Source of the DNA: G039029935 sp039029935
GTDB lineage: Bacteria; Chloroflexota; Anaerolineae; Caldilineales; Caldilineaceae
Assembly: GCA_039029935.1 (NCBI GenBank)
Contig: JBCCFC010000239.1
Coordinates: 1 to 13,175 of the forward strand
Direction: 5' to 3'
Length of the DNA: 13,175 nucleotides
Under the pieces are notes generated by a model that saw only the letters and a program-made list of their open reading frames with translations, ran no database searches and was not told the DNA's origin. Positions 1-9,400 of the stretch are shown piece after piece (position 1 is the stretch's first letter; each line of letters begins with the position of its first letter). Made by a program: the position numbers and the translations under genes.

Positions 1-451
1 ATTTTTTTTTTTTTATTTTTAACACACTAATAATTTATGTTTTTGTTTTTTTTGTTACTTCATATGTACGTATACTTTCCGGTTCTAACATTGATCCTTT
101 ATTTCCATGCAACGACCAGAACATCTTCAACCTGATTGCGCCCTATAACCGATATTGGGAAATATATCTATGAGTTAAGGTATCGCGGGCATCCTTTTGT
201 AGGTTTGCTCACCTCTCGCGATGCTACACGTGACCCCTTAAAACCAAGACTTTTGTCCTACTTCTATCGCTTCATCCTATGTTACACTATAAAATATTTG
301 AGTTAAAATAAAATAAATATCCAAAAAATTTTAGGAGAAAAAACGGGGAATATCCACAAAACTTCAAATTCTTCAAGAAAAACGAGGTCAGTTTTTTCAA
401 ACAATGTAAGGTTGAAATGGGTATTTTCCATCAAGGTTCACGGAGGATTCG
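1..451. other. AT-rich leader region without a convincing gene
   Basis: This stretch opens with a T-rich run (about 2-20) and is visibly more AT-rich than the gene that follows. I see no open reading frame with a good start and ribosome binding site that does not run into the giant gene. A TATAAA-like hexamer lies at 288-293, but no convincing -35 box stands at the right distance, so no promoter is called. Short complementary segments occur at 182-187 with 217-222, and at 189-193 with 220-224; these pairings exclude each other and may be chance. Much of the region after about 290 could be the 5' untranslated region of the downstream gene. Confidence 0.5.
442..446 (+). promoter_or_regulatory. 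Ribosome binding site of the giant SdrD_B gene
   Basis: GGAGG stands five bases before the ATG at 452. It is the best Shine-Dalgarno match near any candidate start. It decides the start in favour of 452 over the later in-frame ATGs at 527, 542 and 566, although 566 would give a signal peptide of more usual length and has a weaker purine run at 547-553. Confidence 0.7.
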
Positions 452-3400
452 ATGTCATCGACTTATGACTCAAGGTTTCATTGTATGAAGGAGAACCCAC
501 CAAATTGGGCAACACCTTCTTCATCAATGGGTGTGACAGATATGATAAAGGGACAACAATCAACAATGGTACAGAGTCGCACTTTGCAAACACAACCTTT
601 TCTGTTCAATCGCCTGTTGTGGGGTTCTCTCATGCTGGCCCTTCTCTTCATCTTGCTAAATCCCCTCTCTGCAATGGCACAGACAGCCATAGACAAAGCA
701 TCCATCAACACAGCAAAAACCGCAGACAGTATTCAAGTTAGTAACATCCCAAATGGTACAAACATTGCCATGCCTGACGCTGTCGCCGCTCCACTTGGTG
801 CATCAACCTTGGGTGATTTTGTCTGGCATGATCTCGACGCCGATGGCTGTAAGGATTCCGGTGAGCCGGGTATCAATGGTGTGCTTGTCCACCTATTTCA
901 GGATTTAAATGGGAACGCCACCATTGATGGCGGATACTTTGTCACCAGCACCGAGTATATCACCAGCATGACGACAATGGCTGATCCAAGTTCGCCAGAA
1001 TTTGGGGATGACGGGTATTATGATTTCGACATTACCAGTGGTAGTGGAGAATTTTATTTTGTCACTATTGCAGACAGCAACTTCGATACAAACGGGCCGC
1101 TGGAGCATTTCATCTATACCAGTAGCAGTACCGCACCAGGGGCAAGCCAGAGCCCACCTTGTACTGACCATTTGGGGGATGAAGACCGTCCCGTCCCAAC
1201 AGGCGGCCCTGTTGTTGACATCAATAATGTAGACTTTGGCTACATTCTGCAACAGTATACGCTGGGTGACGTTGTTTGGTTTGATCAGGACTTGGATGGT
1301 GTGCAGGATGGCGGCGCAGAAGAAGGTGTGCCGAACATCACCGTTGCACTCTATGACGATGCCACCTGTAGCGGCACAGGGTCGACACCGGGGACAATCA
1401 CGACGACGACGACCATCACAGGTTTCTATCAATTCACCGGACTCACGCCTGGCGACTACTGTGTGCAGTTTAGCGACATTCCGTCTGGTTGGGACGTCAG
1501 TCCGGCGAACAACAGTGGCAATGATGCGACCGACAGCGATGCCGTTTCCACAGGTGCAACGACAGCCGAAATTGAAAACATCAACCTCACCGCCGATGAC
1601 CCCACACAGGATATGGGTATTGCGCAGTTTGGCAGCATTGCAGGCTTGACATGGTGTGAGAGCGACACCAACGAGAACACAACCTATGATGCGGGTGATG
1701 GCGATACAATTATGCCCAATATCACGGTTGACCTCTTTACCGATGACAACTGTGATCTCGCTGCCGATAGCATGACACCGATGAGTACCACCTCGACAAT
1801 CTCGCCGACAGGCTACCTCTTTAACAATCTGTTGATTGGGTTGGCGGGCAATGCCAGCAGCCGAGCCTGTTATGTTGTGCAGGTTGACCAGAGCGATCCT
1901 GAATTAGATAGCTGTGACAACATCGTGACAGATGGGGCGCACGATGTTGAACTGGAGACAGGTAGCCCAGACAGCACAGGTAACGATTTTGGTTTTACCG
2001 AGGACCCGGTATACACATTGGGGGACACGGTTTGGTATGATCAGGATCGCGATGGCATTCAGGATGCAGGCGAACCCGGTGTCCCCAACATCACGGCTGA
2101 ACTCTTTAACGACGCCACCTGTACAACACAGATGGTACCGCCCATGACGACCACCACCACTGGCGCAGGTTTCTATCAATTCACGGGCATAATCACTGGC
2201 ACATACTGTGTTCAATTTAGCAATATTCCTGCTGGCTGGAGCGTCAGCCCCATTGACCAAGGTGTTGATGATACAGCCGATAGCGACGCTGTTGTGACAG
2301 GCGACGCAACCGTTGCACAGATCACCAACATCAGCATGGGACCAGACAATCCTGACGAGGACATGGGCATTTACATGCGCGGCAGCATCGCTGGTTTGAC
2401 ATGGTGTGAAAACGATACCAATCAGGACACAGATTATGATGCGGGCGATGGCGACACCTTGTTGCCAAACATTTCGGTGAATCTCTTTGCCGACATTGAC
2501 TGTAACCAAGCGGCTGACAGCGGCACACCGATGAGTACAACTGTGACAGCCAACCCCGCAGGCACATACCTGTTTGATGACCTAGAAGTCAGCTATTCTG
2601 GCGGCACAATCAGTTCTTGTTACGTCGTCCAAGTCGATGACATGGACAGCGACCTTGGTTCCTGTGACAACTTAATCCCAGTAACAAACACTATCCCTGT
2701 CACATTGACGACGGCGATGACCGAGAGTACAGACAATGACTTTGGCTTTACCGAAGACCCTGTGTACACGCTTGGTGACTATGTTTGGTATGACCTCGAT
2801 CAGGACGGTGAGCAGGATGGCACAGAGCAGGGTGTCCCCAACATTGTGGTCAACCTCTACAACACAAACAACTGTTCAGGGTCAATTCAGCAGACCATGA
2901 CCACAACCAGTACAGGGTTCTACCAGTTCACCAACTTGCCAGCAGGCGACTACTGTATTCAGTTCACCAGCATCCCAACGAACTGGACCGTCAGCCCATC
3001 GGGGCAGGGCGGCGATGACTCACTGGATAGTGATGCAACGATCACGGCTGATGCCACAGTTGCCGAAATTTCGGGTATCAACTTGACAGGTGATGACCCC
3101 AATCAGGATGTCGGTCTCTACATGCTGGGCAGCATCTCTGGCCTGACATGGTGTGAAAGTGGTACAAATCAGGATACCGACTATGATGCGGCGGATGGCG
3201 ACACCATCATGCCCAATATCACCGTCAACCTCTATGAAGATGTCGACTGTGATAGTGCCGCCGATAGCGGTACACCGATGAGTACGACATCGACGATTTC
3301 GCCAACAGGCTATCTCTTTGACAATCTCGTGGTGGGGTTGAATGGCAACGCCAGCAGCCGTGCCTGTTATGTTGTCGAAGTAGACCAGAGCGATGGTGAT

Positions 3401-6400
3401 CTCAACACGTGTAACAACATTATAACTGATGGCTTGATTCCAGTTGAACTGAGTACAACGACACCAAACGACACCGATAACGACTTCGGCTTTACCGAAG
3501 ACCCGGTATACACGCTGGGCGATACTGTCTGGTATGACGATGATCAAGATGGGGAGCAGGATACTGGCGAGCCAGGCGTTTCTGACATCACAGTTGAACT
3601 CTTTAACGATGCTACCTGTACGACGCAGATGTCACCCCCCATCACCACAACGACGACTGGCGCGGGCTTCTACCAGTTTACTGGCTTGGTTGCTGGCACA
3701 TATTGTGTCCAGTTTAGCGACATCCCAGCGAACTGGACCGTCAGCCCATCCAACCAGGGTGGCGATGACGCCGCAGATAGTGATGCGACTGTGACAGGTG
3801 ACGCCACCGTTGCACAGATCACCAGCATCAACTTGACGGCTGATAATCCAGACGAAGACATGGGTCTGTACATGGTAGGCAGCATCGACGGTTTGGTTTG
3901 GTGTGAAAGCGATACCAATGCCGACACGGACTATGATGCGGGTGATGGTGATACCTTGTTGCCAAACATCAGCGTTTCACTCTTTGAGGACATTAGCTGT
4001 GATAGCACGGCAGATGGCGGTGCGTTGGCGAGTATGGATACGCTTGACCCCTCTGGCGAATATAGCTTTACCAACTTAGCGGTTGGCTATGCGGGTAGCT
4101 CTGATAGCCGCTCTTGTTACGTTGTTCAGGTCAATCAGAGCGATGCAGACCTCAATACCTGTAGCAATATTGTGACTAATGGCGAATTGCCTGTGGAGTT
4201 GGACACAAATACCCCAAATAACACAGACAACGACTTTGGCTTTACCGAAGACCCCGTATATACACTCGGTGACACGGTTTGGTATGATCAGGATCAAGAT
4301 GGTGTCCAAGACCCAGAAGAGCCGGGTGTGCCCAACATCACCGTTGAGTTATTCAGCGATACAAGCTGTACCACCACAACGGGCATCACCATGACAACCA
4401 ATGCCAATGGTTTCTACCAGTTCACGGGCTTGGCCGTTGGTGGCTACTGTCTCGAATTTAGCGACATTCCGACCGATTGGGATGTGACGCAATTGGGACA
4501 GGGCACAGAGGCGACAGACAATGACGCTACCATGACGATTACGCCAACGGTAGCGCAGATTAGCAACATCAACTTGACAACGGATGATCCAGACCAAGAT
4601 ATGGGCTTGGTGATGCAGGGTAGCATTGGCGGTCTGCTCTGGTGTGAAAGCGACACCAACAGCAACACCACTTATGATGCAGGTGATGGTGATACTTTGC
4701 AGACAGGTGTACTGGTTTCTCTCTTACCTGATGGTGACTGTAATGATGTCGCCGATTCATCGGTTGCGCTGGATACGCAAGACAGCGATGGCAGCGGTCA
4801 ATACCTCTTCACTGCACTCGATGTCGGCTATCCCAACACGCAGGCTGGCACAGATACCGAAGCCTGTTATGTGGTGCGTGTGGATACCACCGATGGCGAT
4901 TTGGGTAGCTGTGACAATCCGTTGACACCGACCGATGTTCCGGTCAGCCTGACAACCACGACGCCAAATGACACAGACAACGACTTTGGCTTTACCGAAG
5001 ACCCTGTGTATACGTTGGGCGATACGGTCTGGTATGACATCGACCAAGATGGTGTGCAGGATGCGGGCGAACCAGGTGTGGAAAACATCACGGTCACGCT
5101 CTATGCCACACCAGATTGTTCGGTAGCGGCCCTTGGTAGCACAACCACCAACGCCTCTGGGTTCTACCAGTTCACAGGCTTGCCAGCCTCGGCCTATTGT
5201 GTCGAGTTTAGCAATATTCCAACAGACTGGAGCGTCAGCCCCGCCAACCAAACAGGGGACGCCGCCGACAGTGATGCCACTGTGACGGCTGACCCAACGG
5301 TTGCGACGATTGAGAGTATTATTCTCTCTGCCGATAATCCAGACCAAGATATGGGCATCTACACGGTTGGCAGCATCGAGGGCTTGGTCTGGTGTGAAAG
5401 CGACACCAATGCCAACACCACCTATGACTTTGCTGATGGTGATACGCTGACAATGGATGTGGCCGTCTCACTCTATGAGGACACCAACTGTGACGGTGCG
5501 GCAGATGGCGCGGCCATCGCCAGCATGGACACGGTTTCACCGACAGCCAGCTATCTCTTTAACAACCTGCCTGTCGGCTTGGCAGGAGATGCGACCGACG
5601 TCTGTTATGTCGTCGCAGTCGATACTGCCGACGATGACCTGTTGACCTGTGACAGCCCGCTCACACCAGATGAACTGGCCGTGACGCTTGATTCCGGCAA
5701 TCCCGACAGCACCGACAATGATTTTGGCTTTACCGAGGACCCTGTCTATACGCTTGGTGATTTGGTTTGGTATGACACCGACCAAGACGGTCAGCAGGAC
5801 CCAGATGAGCCAGGTCAAGAAGGCATTGATGTGACACTCTACAACAGCACCGATTGTAGCGGTACACCAATTGCCAACACCACCACCAACGCTTCTGGAG
5901 CCTATGAGTTTACAGGTTTGGTTGCGGGTGACTATTGTGTCGAGTTTAGCTCGATTCCAACGGGATGGAGCGTCTCACCGCTGGATCAAGGCACAGACGA
6001 TACGGATGACAGTGATGCACAAGAGACGGCTGACCCAACCATTGCACAGATACCCAACATCAGCTTGACGGGGAACAACCTAGATCAGGATATGGGACTT
6101 TATGTACCAGGCAGCATTGGCGGTTTGGTCTGGTGTGAAAGCGATACCAATGAGAACACCACCTATGATGCGGGTGATAGTGACACATTGATTTCAGGTG
6201 TACTCGTTGAGCTGTTTGAGGATACCAACTGTGATGACGCGGTCGACGGTGCGGCCATTGCTTCTATGATGACAGCCGATGGCTCATCAGCGTTGGGGTC
6301 AGGTGAATATCTCTTTGAGAATCTGTTTGTCGGTCCCGATAGTGGTTCTCCTGTCTGTTATGTGGTGGAAGTTGATGAAACCAACGCTGCATTGCAAACC

Positions 6401-9400
6401 TGTGAGAACCCCATCACGGATACGTCATTGCCAGTCACATTGACAGTCGATTCACCCAATAGCGACGACCAAGACTTTGGCTTTAGTCCGGATGCCACCT
6501 TTACCCTTGGCGACCGTGTGTGGGAAGACAACGATCAGGATGGTGTGCAAGACCCCAACGAGCAGGGTGTGCCAGACATCACCGTGACGTTGTACGACTC
6601 AACCGACTGTAGTGGCACAGCTATTGATACAGCCACGACCGATGCCAACGGCTTCTATGAATTTATAGGTCTGACGGCTGGGGACTACTGTATCGAGTTT
6701 AGCGGCATCCCAACGGGCTTACAGGTGAGTCCACCCGATGAGGGACCGGATGACATCACCAACAGTGATGCTATCCCAACTGCTGACCCAACCATTGCCC
6801 GTATTCCAAACATCACGCTGACAGGAGACAATCCCAACGAGGACATGGGACTCTTCCCATTGACCGTCAATGTTGGTGACTTTGTGTGGGAAGATATGGA
6901 TGGCGATGGCATTCAGGATGGCCCAGAGGGATCCCCTGAGCCAGGTGTGGCTGGTGTCGTGGCACATCTCTTTACCACGGTTGATGGCAACCAAGTGGAT
7001 ACGGGGCAGACCGCAACCACTGATGCCAACGGCGAATACCTCTTTGAAAACTTGATTCCAGGCGACTACTTTGTGGTCTTTGATCTCAACAGTCTGCCCA
7101 CAGGCTATGTGGTGACACCACAAGATGCGGGCAGCGACGATGCCGTTGACTCCGATGTCGATGAAAATGGGCGCACGGGCGATACAGGTTTCTTACCCGG
7201 CGGTGATGAAGACCTGACGCTGGACATGGGTATCTATCAGCCTGTCAGCATTGGTGATATGGTGTGGGAAGACCTCAACGGCAATGGTTTGCAAGATGCT
7301 GGTGAGCCGGGGATACAGGGTGTGCCAGTCACGCTTCACAATGCAGATGGCACATCAACGGGACAGACAACAACGACCGATGCCGATGGTCAATATCTCT
7401 TTGATGGTTTGCCACCGGGCAGCTACTATGTTGTCTTTGGTGACTTGACAGGCTATATCCCAACCATCGCCAACGTGGGTACAGATGACACGCTTGACAG
7501 TGATGCCTTTGGGCCAAATTCATCGGCACCAGGACGTACCGACCCCACACCATTCATCCTGAGTGGTGGTACAGACATGACGCTGGACATGGGTGTTGTG
7601 CAGCCTGTGAGCGTGGGTAACTTTGTCTGGCTCGATAGCGACCAAGATGGCATTCAGGATGAGGGCGAAACAGGTGTGGGCGGTGTCTCTGTGGCACTAT
7701 TCAATGCCAATGGCGACCCCGTGCAGATAGGTGGCGGTCCATTGACATCGCAGACTAGCTCAACAGGATTCTATGTCTTTAGCGGTTTGCCACCAGGAGA
7801 GTACTCCGTTGTCTTTGACCTGAACACCTTGCCCACCGATGCCGACTATGTGGTGACAACACCAAATGCGGGTGGCGACGATGCCCTCGACAGTGATGCC
7901 AGCACCAGCAGCGGCCAAACAGCACTGACAGCCTTTATCCCTAGCGGTGGCAACGACATGACGCTGGATATGGGTATCCATGAACTAGAAGGTATCCGTG
8001 TTGGTGATGTTGTGTGGCTGGATGCCAATGCCAATGGTACGCAGGAGGCGGGCGAAACAGGTGTCTCTGGCATCGGCGTTGAACTCTTTGACGCTGGTGG
8101 CAACTCTATGGGCGAGACCGCAACAGATACCAACGGGAACTATCTCTTTGAGGGCGTACCGCCAAACAGCTACTATGTTGAGTTTGATCTAACAACCTTG
8201 CCAGATGGCTTCTTGGTCAGCCCTGCCAATGTGGGGAGCGATGACCAGATCGACAGTGATGCCATTGTCGATGAGGCCAATCAAGTGGGGCAAACCGCAG
8301 CAACACCAGAACTGGTGGATGGCGACCAAGATTTGAGTCTTGACATGGGTGTCTATCAACTTGCCAGCATCGGCGACCGTGTTTGGATCGACATCAATGG
8401 CAACAGCCTCCAAGACCCAGGTGAGTTGGGCTTGGGTGGTGTGACCGTGAACTTGCTGGATGGTAGTGGCAACCCAACGGGACAGACGACGACGACTGCA
8501 CCCGATGGCAGCTATGGCTTTATCGAGCTTGAGCCGGGTGTCTACATTGTTGAGTTTGCACCGCCAGAAGAGTATGCGATTACACCTGCGAATATCAGCA
8601 ACAACGATGCTGTCGACAGCGATGCTGACCCTGACACCATGCGTACAGAGCCAACCGAGTTGGTCTCTGGCGAGCATGACCCCACATGGGATGCGGGTGT
8701 CTACGTTGGTGCGTCCATCGGCAACTTTGCCTGGGATGATGTAGATGGCAACGGTGTGCAGAATGATGGTGAAGTTGGTGTCGGCGGTGTGGTTGTCCAG
8801 CTCTTCACCAGCGAAGGTGTACTGGTTGGCACAACCAGCACAGATGCCACTGGCTTCTATCTCTTTGAGGGATTGCTGCCCGGTGACTATTACTTGCAGT
8901 TTGTATTGCCACCGGACAAGGCGTACACTCGTCCAAACAACACGACCGATGATTCGGTAGATAGCGATGTAGACCCAATTCTGGGACGCACGGATGTGAC
9001 AACACTTTCCGCAGGCGAGTTTGACGACACCTGGGATGTTGGCTTCACGCCACCGGCAACCATCAGCCAGATTGTCTGGATTGATCAGGACCAGAATGGT
9101 CTGCGCGACGAGGATGAGCCAGGTATCGCCAACATGGTGGTCAACCTCTACAACGAGGATGGCGACCTGGTGGATACCACCGTGACCGATGGCGTGGGTG
9201 CATTTGAGTTTACCAACCTGACACCAGGTGAATACTCACTTGAATTTATGCCGCCAGCCGGATTCAACTTCACCGAGCAAAGTGATGATTTGAGTGCCAC
9301 CCTTGGTTCAGATGCTGACCCGTTGACAGGTGTCACGGCCCCCATTTCGTTGGAGCCAGGTGAGAGCAACGTCGAGGTCGGTGCAGGTCTAATCGCAGCA

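Noticed and set aside
417..488. A 23-codon upstream frame (ATG at 417) overlapping the giant gene start, with AAGG five bases ahead
   Set aside because: Very short, no recognisable product, and the overlap with the stronger start at 452 would hinder rather than help translation; it may be chance.
1256..6499. Regular repeat spacing as a CRISPR array
   Set aside because: The period is about 750 bases, the repeats are in-frame protein domains, and the variable parts are coding, not spacers.
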